Assembly: GCA_025765615.1 (NCBI GenBank)
Contig: JAIVFJ010000016.1
Location: 248,001 to 312,000, forward strand
DNA: 64,000 nucleotides
Origin: Zopfochytrium polystomum
Taxonomy: Eukaryota > Chytridiomycota > Chytridiomycetes > Chytridiales > Chytridiaceae
Direction: 5' to 3'
How positions within the stretch are numbered: the stretch's first letter is position 1; each line of letters opens with the position of its first letter. Both the position numbers and the translations under genes were made by a program. Below, one piece after another: positions 42,288-54,900 of this stretch. A model generated the notes under the pieces. That model made no database searches. It was not told the origin of the DNA and saw only the letters and a list, made by a program, of their open reading frames with translations.

Positions 42288-45178
42288 TGACCTTACTGGG
42301 CACCGACAGCGCCGGCCACGGCAAAGAGCTCGGCATCTCCCGTCGACGCACCGTCGCCGAGCACATTTCCCACCTTGCGTTCGACGACGACGACGACGTC
42401 GACAACGCCCAAGCCCCACCACCACCACCCAGTAGGGGCGTCATTGGTGGTGGTGGTGCCGCCCCTCCTCCTTCTGCACAGCCACCGCAGCCAACCTTCG
42501 TTTTGGCCAGCGAGCAGACCACCCGATCCGCGCCGGGGTCCGGGTTCCTGCATCCCTCCTCGTCGACCCCGTCGCTCAGCAAGGATTCTGACTCGGCCTC
42601 GATCAAGTCCAGCAAGTCGGTAAGTCGATGGCGTTTGAACGACTAAGCCGTGGCCATGCTACAGTGGAAACTAACGCATAGTTTAACTTGATCACGATGC
42701 ACCATCTCAACCCGATCAGTCCATTCCCTACTCAAGGCGCTCGAGCACGACAAAGCATTCGTTTCACGCTCGCTCAACAAAATCTTCAATGCGAGCCGTT
42801 CGGCGCTGGAAAAGATCATGCCGAAGACGACGGCCTCCGTGAGCGAACAGCTGGAGGTCCTCGCAGCCTTTGAAGTCCTCGGACCGGAAATGGCGAAACG
42901 CTACAGCGATCTGAACGTGAATCCTGAGGTTGCGAACGAGGCGTTTGTAAGGTGATTTGGGCGCGCCCTGATCTTCCGAGTGGGAAACCCTGGGGGGGCC
43001 AGGTGGCGAACCACGGCTAATGCCCTTACGTCATCAGCCAAGACAACACAATTGCAGAGGAGGAAATCTTGTTTAGGCGCGACCGACTCCGATACTGCCG
43101 CGCGTCGTTTGCTAAGTACATTGGCGTTCCGGTGGAAGAGGTTCATGAGGAGGACATTCCGATTATTGGCGTGTCGGGGTCTGGCGGTGGCTTCAAGGCC
43201 ATGATCGGTACCACGGGTTACCTCGTCGCCATGGAGAAAGAGGGTCTCTATGATTCCGTTATGTATCTGAGCGGTGCGAGAATGAAGTTGGCTTAAATGG
43301 TGACTGATTCCCGGCTCTAGGTGTTTCGGGGTCTTGCTGGACTTTGAGCAACTGTAAGAATGCGCAAAATACGCGCCCGATAGGACTAATAGGACCTCGC
43401 TTCAGTGTACCGTAGCGCCGTCGCCGCTTCTCCAACCAAACTCGCCGCCTACTTCATCAAGACTCTTCCAAACCACCCCGCCGACCCTTCCCACCTGCAG
43501 GCGAACCTCGCCAAATCGCCGCTCGGTCGCGTGCCGCCGCTTTTCGGTGGGCTAGTGGACAAACGCCTGGGAGGCCTCCCCCGCGGCGTCGTCGACATGT
43601 ACGCGGTCCTGATGATGGCGCACTTTTTCTCGGGAGAGGACCGCGAGGACTTTGACCCCAGCGACTTCAAGTGGAGCGTCCAAAAGCGGTTTATGGAGGG
43701 AGGCAGGGCGCCGATGCCGATTTTGACGTGCATCAGGTTGGTGGCCCGCGCGAAAGTTTGCACCTTTCTCGAGATTGGCGTTGAACCTCTTGGTAGGCAC
43801 GAGAGACCTTGGTATGCCCGTGTCGACAAGGACGCACCGGAAGAGTATAAACGCCAGCAGAAGTCGTACGAGGACAATGACGAAACGGACATGGACAAGA
43901 AGCAAGCCGCTGTCGAAAAGTAAAACCTCGATCTTTGCACCTGTCCACTTTGCTGAGGCACATTTGTTCTCTTTACGAACAGAAATGAAGCATGGTGGCA
44001 GTGGTTTGAACTGTCTCCGATTCAGTTTGGGTCAGACGAGCAAAAAAGTATGTATTGCTCTCTCCCAAGCCGTGATTGCCATGGCTTCATTACTGACCAA
44101 TTTGTTAGTCTGGATCCCGACGTGGTCGTTTGGCCGAAAGTTCGAGGCCGGTAAAAGCTCCAACCGCTGTCCTGAGCAGAGCTTTTCTCTCCAAGTCGGG
44201 TGAGTTCAGACCCATCGTTCCAGAAATCGCACATGATCTCAACTGAAGCGTTTCTTTAGGATGGTCGGAAGTGCCATGACCGCGCCGTTCCAGACATCGT
44301 TAGAGACTTTGGAGCGTTCTGATCCAAAGTCTTCTATCGGTAAGAAGATTAAAGACCACGCTGTCAAGGTAGTGTCCTTTGCATTTTCTACAGTTAGCAG
44401 TGCAACTCACAAACGCGGTGGTAGCTTCTTGCTCCTGGAACGTCCTTGGATATCAAGGCTCTTCTGGCGAATCATCCATTCCATTCGGCGTACAACTGGA
44501 ATCCCATGTACCGTATCTTGCCTTCGCCTCAACCTCCTGGCCTGGTGAATTCCCCTCGAATTCAACTCGTTGACGCCGGAGCCGATAACAACCAGCGTAC
44601 GTTCACACTTTTTTTTGAGGTTTCCCAAGCTGCTGACTTGCATGACGACTGCTCTGTACCCACAAACAGCTCTCTACCCATTCGCTCGCCCCGGCCGTAA
44701 AGTCGACATCATGATTGTTCTGGACAGCTCCGAGGACGTGGAGCGCAATATTGTCACTCCTGACATTGAAAAGTTTGGAAAGCGCAAGGGTTACACCTTC
44801 ACCAGGGTGACCCCAACACCGCCGACCTTCCCCCCAGACGATAAGACGACGCCGTTGGCTGTTCGCTACAAGGACCGCTACTGCCAAATCTTTGAGGGGA
44901 AGGCGAATCCGCCAGACGCGCGCGTTGGTGTGCACGGCGAACCTCTTGCCGAGGCAGACACGACGCTGATTTACATTCCAACCCTGACGTGCGACGCGCA
45001 GACGCCTGCATTCTGCCCGTCGGACTTTTCGTTTGCAAAGCTGTCTTACACCCCGCAAGAGTCCGTCGGGCTGCTGTCTTGCGCCGAACTGAACTGGATG
45101 CGGGAGAAGGAGCTTATCAGAGCGACCATCAAGAAGTGCTGGGAAAAGAAGAGGGACGCAAGGAAGCGGGGTTTCTGA
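42288..45178 (+). CDS. Cytosolic phospholipase A2 / lysophospholipase family
   Basis: Hydrolyses acyl chains from glycerophospholipids with a Ser/Asp dyad. The oxyanion glycines are in GVSGSGGGFKAMIG (about 43,168-43,210). The nucleophile is in G-VSGSCW, rebuilt across an intron near 43,270-43,320. The catalytic Asp is in VDAGADNNQPLYP (about 44,566 and 44,669, also across an intron). These are the three family signatures of cPLA2/PLB enzymes. The N-terminal 110 residues are Ser/Pro-rich with poly-Asp and poly-Pro runs and no C2 domain. Further exons carry a PSDFKWSVQKRF segment and WWQWFELSP. The C-terminal part (to RKRGF) has the usual open-reading tail. No signal peptide is seen, so it is probably intracellular, unlike secreted fungal PLB. 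About eight introns of 50-70 nt. Confidence 0.85.
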
Positions 45179-45366
45179 GGACTTGCCCAATTTCGTTCTT
45201 CTTGTTTGCGTGTGTTTTTTTTTTTTTTTTTCTTCGTTTTTTTTGTTTGTTTGTTTTTTTGTTTTGTTTCACCCACTGTTCTTCGCAAGAGACTTTCCCT
45301 TGACCAAGGGTCGATCCAAATGCATTTCCCTTCGATTGTCGGAGTTTCTCCTCCTTCTCCCTGATC

Positions 45367-47700
45367 ATGCCACACCCGTCCGCCGTTGGCGCTCTCCGCG
45401 TCCGACCACTGCTGCTCTCCTCAAAGATCCTTCACTCTCGATTCCCTCTGTCGCCCCCAACGCGATCGGCGCTTCAATCCGTGAACGCGCTCGCTCGCTG
45501 GAACCAGGCCCTCTCCACAGCCTCCGTGTACGCCCGGCACTCCCAACACGGACACACCGGCAACAAACCCAAGAATCGCCTTCGGACCACCCTCAACGCT
45601 CTTGGCGCCGGACTCCTTGCCTTCGGCGTTTACGCCATCTATGATCCGATGTCGGCGCAGCAAGTTTTGGATGTGATCGATCGGAGTGCGACGATCACCT
45701 TGGCGGCGATCAGTGAGTTCCGAATGAGTTGAGGCCTGGCAAGGCTTGTTTGCTGATCGCATCCCAACTTGGCGCGTGAAGAGATTGGGATCGATTATAA
45801 GTGGAGTTTATGGATGGGCGAATCGAAAGACCCGGACGAGTACCTTCAGCTGAAATCGAAAATCCACCAGCGATCGGCCAACACTCTCCTGGCAGCCTTT
45901 ACCCACAACGGTGGCATCTATATTAAGCTGGTATTTGTAACGGGGCTTTCTTTCGATTTTTAGCCTGACCTTTCTGCTGCAGGGACAACACATCGCGGCA
46001 TTACAATACCTTCTTCCTGTCGAGTACACCAAGACTATGCAGGTGCTGCAGGACCGTTGCCCACCCACCCCGCTTCCTGAAGTGGAAAAGCTGATTCTCG
46101 ATGAAACGGGTGGGTACACTTGTGGCCATTAATCACTGGAAACCGAAATCTAAACTATGACACAGGATCGAAGCTATCAGACCTCTTTTCAAATTTCGAG
46201 GAAACACCCATCGGCGTCGCCTCTTTGGCTCAAGTACACCGCGCCGTCCTCCAACCAACAGCCTCATCCCCACAACCCATGGCCGTCGCCGTAAAAGTGC
46301 AGCACCCACCGCTGCGCGCGCGCTCCAAACTCGACATTGCCCTCTGCAGCTTCCTCGTGGGCTGGGCGAAGCGGATCTTCCCGGACTTTGAGTTTGCCTG
46401 GCTCGCCGAGGAACTGCGGTTCAGCCTTCCGCGGGAACTGGATTTCGTGCAGGAGGCCGACAACGCGCGCAAGGTCGCGGGAAATTTTCGCGGGGACCCT
46501 GTTATTAGGATTCCGGAGGTGCACTGGGCGTCGCACCGGCTGTTGATTATGGAGTTTGTCGAAGGGAAGCGCGTCGACGATGTCGAGTTTATGAACATGC
46601 ATGGCATTGATGTGCGGCTGGTTTCAAATGCCATGTCCACGTGTTTCAACAAGATGATTTTTGTTGACGGGTGAGTTTTTTCCACCATCGCTCTTTCAAT
46701 TCCTTCTGGTTTACGCTGTTTTGTCAGCTTCGTTCACTGCGACCCTCATCCTGGAAATGTCTTTGTGCGTCCACGGCCTAAACCATCGGGGTGGTGGTCT
46801 TACTTCTTCCCACAGAAGTACAACTTTGATCTCGTCCTTTGTACGTGAAAGGTTTTGATTGTTAACTGATTCTAACGAATTCCCTTCTTCTTTTTTCAGT
46901 GGATCATGGATTATACCGCCATCTCACGCCAAAGTTACAATATGGTACGTTTAGATCAATGAAACGGTCTTCTCGCAACTCACATCCTGCATTCCCATTC
47001 AGACTATGCAAGATTATGGGACTCGCTCATTCGCTTCAACGAGGCAGAAATCGAAGACGCCTGTTACACCATTTTCACCCATCAACGCGGCCGCGGCCAG
47101 GCAATCAACGGCGTCGACCACCACCGCCTCTTCGCGTCCATGATAACCGGCAGACCCTGGGCCGTCCTTTCGCTCGGCGCCGACTCCCGCTCCTCGATCT
47201 CCGCGATGGCCACCACCCGCACGTCCCTCGAGACCACCGAAGTCCAGCAGAACCTCTCCCAAACCCGCTTCCTCATCGCCATCTCCGATATCCTCGCAAA
47301 GCTGCCCCGCGAGGTGCTCCTGCTCCTAAAGACAAACGACCTGTTGCGGTCCGTCGACGAGTCCCTCGGCGTCGCGCCGACGGGCGACGCGGCCGGAGAC
47401 GCCGGCGCCGTCCGTGCCTCGATGCGGAGGGTTGCCGTGCTGGGCGCGTACTGCGCTGGCGTCATTCGGGACAGGAAGGTGCGGGAAATGAGCCAGGGGT
47501 TGCACGGCGGCATCGAACCGGTGTGGTTGCGGCGGGGCTACTGGGATGCGAACGGCCGGTATTGGGACGCGCAGCTGCGCTTGATGGCGCTGAGTGTTTG
47601 GATCTGGACTCAGGAGCTGTGGGAACGTTTTTACGGGCCTATCGAGCCGAGCGAAGATGTAAAGGCGGCGGCGGCTGTTATGCGATTGCTGGAGTCGTGA
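45367..47700 (+). CDS. ABC1/ADCK1-type atypical protein kinase, mitochondrial
   Basis: The N-terminus is basic and rich in Arg, Ser and Leu, with a hydrophobic segment (LGAGLLAFGVYAIY), like a mitochondrial import signal plus anchor. Family motifs in order: IDYKWSL, the KxGQ motif IYIKLGQHIAAL (split by an intron near 45,930-45,982), PIGVASLAQVH, the VAIK-type lysine AVAVKVQHP, the ELDF-EA-NA helix, the catalytic loop VHCDPHPGNVFV and the metal motif LLDHGL. The Gly/Ala loop and overall spacing fit ADCK1 (yeast Mcp2) rather than COQ8. ADCK1-like proteins act in mitochondrial lipid and membrane homeostasis; the substrate is unknown. Introns seen at about 45,712-45,780, 46,110-46,165, 46,672-46,727, 46,840-46,899 and 46,945-47,003. 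Ends at 47700, convergent with the ropporin-like gene. Confidence 0.88.
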
Positions 47701-47956
47701 GCGTAACGCTCACTGTAGTTGGACGGTTTTTTTCTCTCGTTTTTTGTTTATTGGAAAGGCCGTTTGGAAGGGTCTAGTCTTCTTTACAGTCTCGGTTTTT
47801 TGACGAAGCCTCGAGCTTCCCCCCCTTTTTTTTTTGTTTGGGTTTCGGGCGTTGGCTGCAGTGTAATGAAACGAATAACGTAGCTCCTCTATAACCCGCC
47901 GTCTTTCTTCAAGAGATCCCGAACGTCCTGGATTGCGAAACTCCTGAAACCGGCCG

Positions 47957-48824
47957 TTAAAGCTGGACCCAAAGCGGGGGTGCGACAAAGAGGGGGGCCA
48001 AACTCAACTGCTCCATCTGCAGGGCCGCCGTGACTTTGTTAATCTTGACAGGATCAAGGGCCGGGTCCCTCGAAACGAGAAACTTTATGATTTCGACGAC
48101 GGGCCGCGTCGGGACCCGGCCGTTGTCCCCGAGGATTTCGCAAACTTGGTCGACCGTTGCTAGAAGGGTCTATTTTTTGGAAGGTTTAGGGTCGTGTCTG
48201 TGTTTTCGAGTCGAACGCTCCGGCTTACACCCGTGGAGGACGCGACGAGCAGCGTCCAAAACTGGAGCCAAGGAATCTTTTCGCCCCAGTTGCCGAGACT
48301 TGATTTAAACAAGTATAAGAAGACGCCACCGATCACGTCCGAAGGCAAACACGACGGCCGACATCCTTACTTCAGGATATCCGTGACGTGACCACTCGGG
48401 ATTCCTGCTTGCTCGCAGGCGTCCTCTACCTCGTGTCTTGCGACTACCGTCTTATCTTTTCGAGAGAACTGCACGATCATCAACCACAAGACTCCGCTCG
48501 TCTGAAATGCTTCGCATACCAGTGTGTAAAACGCTTCCAGCTGCATCCGCGTCAACCTCTGGCCCACCGGCGCCTTCTGTCTGGCAAGTCGACCAAAGTA
48601 CCTAGTTTTTCAGAAACAGATAGGTGGTTGGGAACGCTCTCGAGTCGTTTCCACGAGAAAAAACAATCCAAAGTCTCCTCCAAACTCAACTCGGCTGACG
48701 CGCTCATGATATCTGAAGGCTGCGTTCGTATGACGTGCTTCGCATAGTTCTTGAGGATGTCGGGGAGCTCTGGCGGGATCTTAATCTGCTCCGCGCAATA
48801 CAAAGCGCCACCTTGATCGCTCAT
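47957..48824 (-). CDS. ROPN1L: Ropporin / radial spoke protein 11-like (RIIa docking domain)
   Basis: Pieced together from short exons on the - strand. Exon 1 from ATG 48824 reads IKIPPELPDILKNYAKHVIR and QPSDIMSASAE. A GT-AG intron of about 57 nt follows, then YFGRLARQKAPVGQRLTRMQLEAFYTLVCEA in pieces, then FSRKDKTVVARHEVEDACEQAG, a segment YLFKSSLGNWGEKIPWLQF, and finally TVDQVCEILGDNGRVPTR to the stop at 47957. The first 45 residues match the RII-alpha dimerisation-docking fold that binds the amphipathic helix of A-kinase anchoring proteins. Ropporin-like proteins with the LPDILK and SAEYF wording are radial spoke or sperm-tail subunits. It therefore links the flagellum to the cAMP pathway. 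About 97 bp separate its start from the kintoun stop. Confidence 0.85.
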
Positions 48825-48868
48825 ATTCTAATTCGTTTCGACAATTTGGTGTTTACTATGCAGTTCTT

Positions 48869-48901
<33 letters not shown>

Positions 48902-48921
48902 TTTTTTTTTTTTTTGGTTTT

Positions 48922-51396
48922 TTAATAATCCATCTCCCATATGAACGAGTTTGTGAACTTCAAGGCAGTCTTGGGCCTCGCAGCCTCAGGCAGGCTCGTT
49001 GCCGATGCCTGAGTTGAGGACGCCTCGGCAACACACACATTTCCCATCGAATTTGCGGGATTGGCCGTGTCGGTGATACCATTTGTCTGCCCAAGGTTTG
49101 GAACATTAGCAGAGCCGGCGACCCTGGAGTCTCCAGCCTCGCCCTCGCAACCCACTTCTGCTGCCTCCTCTTCGAGGTCAGAACTGTTTGGTGCCTGCAA
49201 TCTTGAAGGAGGTAATGAAGCCGATTGTTCGTGACACGGTGTTTGATCTAAATCGCCCAGAACTTCCGTTTCTGCCCGCTTAAACGCTGCTTGCGCTTCC
49301 GCTGCGAAACTGACGTCGATGGACCAAATTGCAGAGGACGGGTTGTTCGCTCGCAGTGCTGTTAAGCCCTTGCCCGCCGATTGTGTAGGCTCCATTTCGC
49401 TAAAGCTCAAGGAGTTCACGGAGTCGGAGCACGGGAACTGCGATTGATTTTCACCTGTCTCTGTGCAGTTGCTGGTGTGCCCTTCTGCCTCACTTGATGG
49501 TTTGGTTTCTTCAATCGTTTCAAAGTCGCATGGTGCTTCGATGGAAAGGCTTTCCCCGCTCGCCCGGGCACTGGCAGATGCCCCTTCAGTATTCGAGGGT
49601 CCGGAAAGATTTGCTTCGACTGCGTCCGGAGTCGAAATTGGCGCATCTTCAGCCACGGTCACGCTCTCAGGCTCTCTGGGATACTGCGGTGCAACATTTG
49701 GAATCTTTGCGGTGTCGTTTTCACTTCTGGTTGTCGTATTCTCGTCTTCTCTTTCGATGGGTACGTTTGGCGCAGTCTGATCACGGTGTTGCAGTCGGTG
49801 AGAATTGATTCCGCAAAGAACGAAATCAACCATACCTCAATACATGGGAGCGCTTCGGGGACAACGGGCAAGCTCACGACTAGCTGACTCTTCCCTTTAA
49901 CAAATTTCGCCGTTCCATTCGAGCCGATGACGGGGAACGGCAATTTCGCGTCCAAGGCGTACACTGGCTCGGTCGAGTCCTGGTGCTTTGCAACTAAAGA
50001 TAGCTTGTCCGATTCGTCCTCAACATCTAGATCGACGTCACCGGCAGACTCTATTCCTGGCAGCGATATTGTAACAAGGAGGGCCTCGGGGCGGGTCTGG
50101 ACCGAGCGATGTGGACCATTCAAGAATTTATCGAAGGAAACGTGGCCTTGGTGAACGATGGTGAAGGAGGGCCTCTTTGGACCTTTCGATTCGGTCGAAG
50201 AAGAGCCACGGGAAACCTCTTGTATCAGCGGTGAGGTTGCTTGTTTTGCCTCCTTCGATTCGATACTTTGTGAACTGCTGGAGGTTTTTGGGGCCTGCCT
50301 CCTCAGGGATTCTAAAAACGCGAGGGAGCTTTCCGGATTGGCGGCGTTCACTGATGACGAGTTCTTCTCGTCTGCGCCTGCGGGGGCCCGAACGACTGTC
50401 ACTTTCAGTTCCCCTTTGTATTTGGATTTGACGATTTTGTACTCTGTTTGCAAGTCAGACCTTCAGGACTCTGACTGTAGCAAAAAGCTCACATTACCTC
50501 GATTGAGCTGGACGCCGCTGAATCGCCTTTCGATCCCTTCCATCGCTGTGGACGCGAGAAGCTTGAAAAAGGCCGGCGTTTCTTTTCCTTTCCGGTAAGT
50601 TGCAGGGTGGAATAGGCAATCGTATATGAAGCACTTCTGTCCACCTCCACTGGAAAGGTTAGGTCCATCAGTGGTTAAGGGGCTCAAACTCACTTTTATC
50701 CAATCCCATCCGTCCTTGGCCGCCTAAGCTATATGGTATTGTCCAATCCTCGCCTCTCTTTCCGTTACGGTGTCCCATGGTGCTTATTACCGTTGCCTCA
50801 GCCACCTCGGTAGAAGAACAAAGGTTTATAAAGACTTTCGACACATCATCCGGAACTTCTGGCGGGTTTGGTGGCCGTTTGAACAAGGTCTTTAAAACGC
50901 AGCCAGGCGTCGGTTTGACCCAGCGAATGTTGTTTCCACGTTCTCTTTCCAGCGCTTCAATCTCTCGCTCGTACAGCTGATGGACGTGCGGCGGTTTAGA
51001 CGTTAGCCGAATGGGGCAGAGGTGGACGAAGTCATTTACCGCCTTGTTAGCAGGATCGGAAATCTCCTTCATGTAATCATGAAGGAGCTCCCGAAACTTT
51101 TCATCCTTCAGGGCCTTTTTGATCTTCTCGAATTCCTGTGGTGAGCTTAGTAATGTGGTGGAGTTTCGAGAGAGTGCAGCGGGCGGGATCACCTCGTCTG
51201 TGATATCAGGCTTTTTGAGACCTGGCGGTTCTTCGGATCCAGCTGACGCCGACGCCGACGAGGCTGTGGGAGGCGAAGCACGCGAGGCTGGAAGGGACGC
51301 GCGGGATTGGGCGGCGCTCGACGACAACATGATCGGTCGTGAGGTGATTGGTTTTCGGCGGCGGACAATCGGAGTTGGAATTCGATCCAACCCCAT
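48922..51396 (-). CDS. DNAAF2: Kintoun-like dynein axonemal assembly factor (PIH1 domain)
   Basis: Cytoplasmic co-chaperone that folds axonemal dynein heavy chains with HSP90/HSP70. The start chosen is ATG 51396 (MGLDRIPTP); the open frame extends further upstream without an ATG. The PIH1 domain covers about 51,000-50,500: VKPTPGCVLKTLFKR, VFINLCSS, WTIPYSLGGQGR, then after an intron CFIYDCLFHPATY. Kintoun's linker follows (YKIVKSKYKGELKVTVVRAP), then a CS-like beta domain (LLVTISLPGIES, AKFVKGKSQLVVSLPV). A long acidic, low-complexity tail runs to the C-terminal FIWEMDY. Two introns inside the tail region and near 49,780-49,834 are supported by frame. Total about 800 residues, close to human kintoun. 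It is divergent from the CEP350-like gene, 522 bp between starts. Confidence 0.88.
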
Positions 51397-51918
51397 CACT
51401 TTGTTTATAATTTGGCTGTGCGGCGGGCGGAGAGTACACCCCAGCAAGGGCCCAGAAGCGTGCCGCAGTTGCGCACCGCCAGCAGCGAAGTCTTGAGAGG
51501 GTAAAGAAGGGTCGGCGTGCGCGTTGCGGCCGAAGCGAGTTATCGCGGTAAGCAATGAGATGCAAGAGGACAGACGCCATGAGAAGGGTGCGGGGGCGGC
51601 GCCTGGAGGCGCCGCACGGCCCCTTCAATTTCGGATGGTTTTGGGCCGGTTCCTTTGACCCTGAACCCTCCCTCCCTTCCCCTTCTGCCCAAGAACCCCC
51701 CGCCAGACTCCCGCTGTTGCTGTCGGTCCCGATCTCGTCCACCTGCAAGCGCCCGGGCCGTCGAAACGGCCAATCGCGGCTGGTACGTACGTCATCGCAA
51801 TCGGAGGAGGGATTCTCGCGCTGGACTTCTTTGTGTGAGCCCACCTTTGTCTTGGCTAACCAACCGTTGACAGACCCCCAAGCCTTAGCCGCCGATTTCC
51901 AGGGTGCCGTCAGACAAG
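51397..51918. promoter_or_regulatory. Shared intergenic promoter between kintoun and the CEP350-like gene
   Basis: 522 bp between two divergent start codons. GC-rich near 51,590-51,640, with no TATA box that I can see. Both products serve the flagellar base or axoneme, so a common promoter is plausible. The kintoun frame stays open in here without an ATG. Confidence 0.45.
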
Positions 51919-54900
51919 ATGAGCGACTTCAACTATCACCAGCAGCTGCTCTACCAACAGCGCCAACTCATGCAGCAGCAACAAGCATTCAGCAGTGCCA
52001 ACCCCACCGGCCTCAGCAGCAGATCTCTTCCAACATCCCCCGAGGACCGTATGCTGCCGTTCCCCACCGATAGGGCGGTCATCAAGCAAGCGCACCGTGT
52101 GCAAGCACCGTCCGTATCAAACCTTCCCTACAGCGTCCCCGTTCCCTCACAATCGCAAATACAATCTACTAGTTACTCTAATGGTGCACTCATCAGCCCG
52201 CCTATAAGTTCCGGTTCCCCCACGACCTTTTCGCCCTTTTTCGCCTCGAACAATGTCGTACCGCCACCATATCAGAGCCGTAAGGACCTCACAGCACCTT
52301 TCAGACGACGCAACCCTCCTTGCCCAGCAACAACTACAGCAGCTCTACCGTCCCGACCGATCCGCGAAGAGCTACCCAAATGGAAATGCCGATCTTCAGC
52401 AGCTCTCTCAGTCACAGGCGGCTGGTTTTGGCGTCCATGGACCGAGCAGCTCGAGCAGTACCTCAGCGAAGCGGCATCGCGTTCGAAAAGAGGTCGAGTG
52501 CTCAGACCCGCCTGGTTATCGCCAAAACGATCGATCCCTTCCGCGATCTAATGAAAGTCGGTCCAATCGATCGAGCGAGCAGGTTGTTGCCCTTGATGAG
52601 AGACTCCAGGCCGTTCAAACCCGCCTGCAATCCGCTCAACCAATCGGGTCGTTCAGACATGAGCCATCGTCTTTGATCTCACCACCTCCGCGCGATCCAC
52701 GTTACGAAGCACAGGGTCGGGGTGAAAGCAGCGCGGGGGCAATGAAGGCTGCTGCTGCACTGAAAGAGCGCTTTCTGAGCGCTGGATTGAATCCGGAGCA
52801 TGAGCTCGAAGGTCGCCTGTATTCGGATTCATCATCTCGAACAGCAGCTTCTGGTTCCAACCGTAAAACACGCGCTCGGGGGCCGGAACCCCCAAAACTA
52901 AATGTAAAAATCGGCGCCCCATCGTCTTCTTCGAAACCGTCATCCGCAGAGATTCTGGAATTCATGAAACGTCGAGCAATAGAGATGGAACAGCGTAAAC
53001 GAGCGGAAATGGAGGAGCAACAGCGCAAGGAGCAGGCCATTAAGAGCAGACTTGCGGCGCTGGATTCATTCCGATTAGAACAACGAGCACTTCAGGAAAG
53101 CAAGGTGCAGAAAAAAGCGGGGAAAAAGATGAGCGTTGAGTCGCTGCGGTTTGTCAATCCACCGGCCCCCAACGAAAGTCGAGTCGCAGGCGATTCTTCT
53201 GGGCTGGAAGGCGATTCGCCGATCGAATCTTACTTCCCGAAAGGTGTATCAGGGAACGCTGGTTTTCTACGCCCAATCCAGGCAAATCCCGATTTCTACG
53301 GTGACACCATCCTTCGGCAGTACTCCTCAACGTCATCTCCGGTGAAACGATCTCCACCTCGACAGTTGCAAAGTGATCAGCACTTTTCATCGCAACCACT
53401 TTCCGGACAGCGCCAACCCGATTCAGCTCAGATCACGTCGAATCAAAATCAACATCCAGTCTCATCCACTGTCAACCAGAATTATCGCGAGTTCTTCGCG
53501 TCTATACTTCAAGGAGCTCAAGCTATCGATCAGCGAATGAAAGTAAGAACACCTGCTGTCACTCGAGAACGGCCCCCACTGCCAGGTACGCGTACGAACG
53601 ATATCGCTCTGCTTTTGCACAAAATGCAGCAAGAGCGTGGTTTGCCCCCAGCTCAGCAAACAGTACCGAACGGGCAGTCGTACCGCCGAAAATCGCCGTT
53701 TCACGAAGAATCCTTTCCTAGCCCGATCGACGACGATAGTTCTCCGGACCAAAGAGCCAATACCTCATTATTTCCCTCCATGGTACGGGGAGGTAGTTCG
53801 TCATCCTCAAAACGGAGCTCGTTTGATCTAGGCTTGGGCGAAATTGGCGTAGGCAGGCTGTCAACATACACACGGGAGCGAAGGCAAAGGCGATCACTTC
53901 TGGCGACCAACCCCGGTCCCGCTTTTGGTCCAGAGCCAACGAACACTTCGAAACCGTCTTACGCTGCGTCAGAAATGTCATTATCGTCCTCCTCCAACCC
54001 CGGATTCATGGAACCCCCTCTCGTCTTCCCAGGAGAAGTTCCAATTCTTCAGCCGCAGATGTTCACTACGCCGGTGATTACGAAACCGCTCAGCCGTAAC
54101 GACGCCCTTGAGCCAAACTTCGAGGCGCGTGGTGTCCGCAGCCGTTTGGAGTATGACTCCGGTAGACCTTCGCAACGGACAACGCCACCTGAGTCCTCCC
54201 CGACTAGTTCTGCGTTTGGATATGCTGAATTTAGCAGAGGAGTTCGTGAAGTCGAAAAAAGCCGAAGTCCTTCTCCCGTTCCAGATATTGGCCGCCCTGA
54301 CGCGCTCAATGTTGTCCAAATTTATGAGAGAAGAATCGGTGGATCGCCCACTTCTACCGTTGATGACTCTCTTAACCGGTTTTTGGTTGCAGCAGAGCCC
54401 CAAGAGGATATAAAGGGCAAAGGCGCAAGCGAAATCGTTCTTTCAACCACGAATGCCGCAGAAGCCATCGAGCCTTGGAAGTCGGCGCCAACACACGCGC
54501 AGCCATCAGAACCGACCGAAAACACCATCTCCCGTGAAGTGTACACGGAGGACTTTGAGGATGAAAGCCTCAACTACACAGAAGTTTCTATGAAAACCGA
54601 CGATAATCGGGCAGTAGTGATGCCAACTCTGCGCGAGTCTGCGGCTGAGGGAAATGTTGGAAGCGAAGCGGCGACCACGGCCAAAGTTGATAAAGCCGTT
54701 CAACTTCGCTCTTCGTCTCTGGATGATTCCCTTACAACTGGAACTGAGACCCCATTGTCAAGCTCATCTTCCCCTTCAAGCTATTCCTCCTACACGACGG
54801 AAAGCTCTTTAGTGCGATCCTCTCAAAGAAAAGACCGAGGTATTCACGAGTAGCGTCTCCGCTGTACGTAGATTCTGATGTTTGCCTGCAGGCCGTACTC

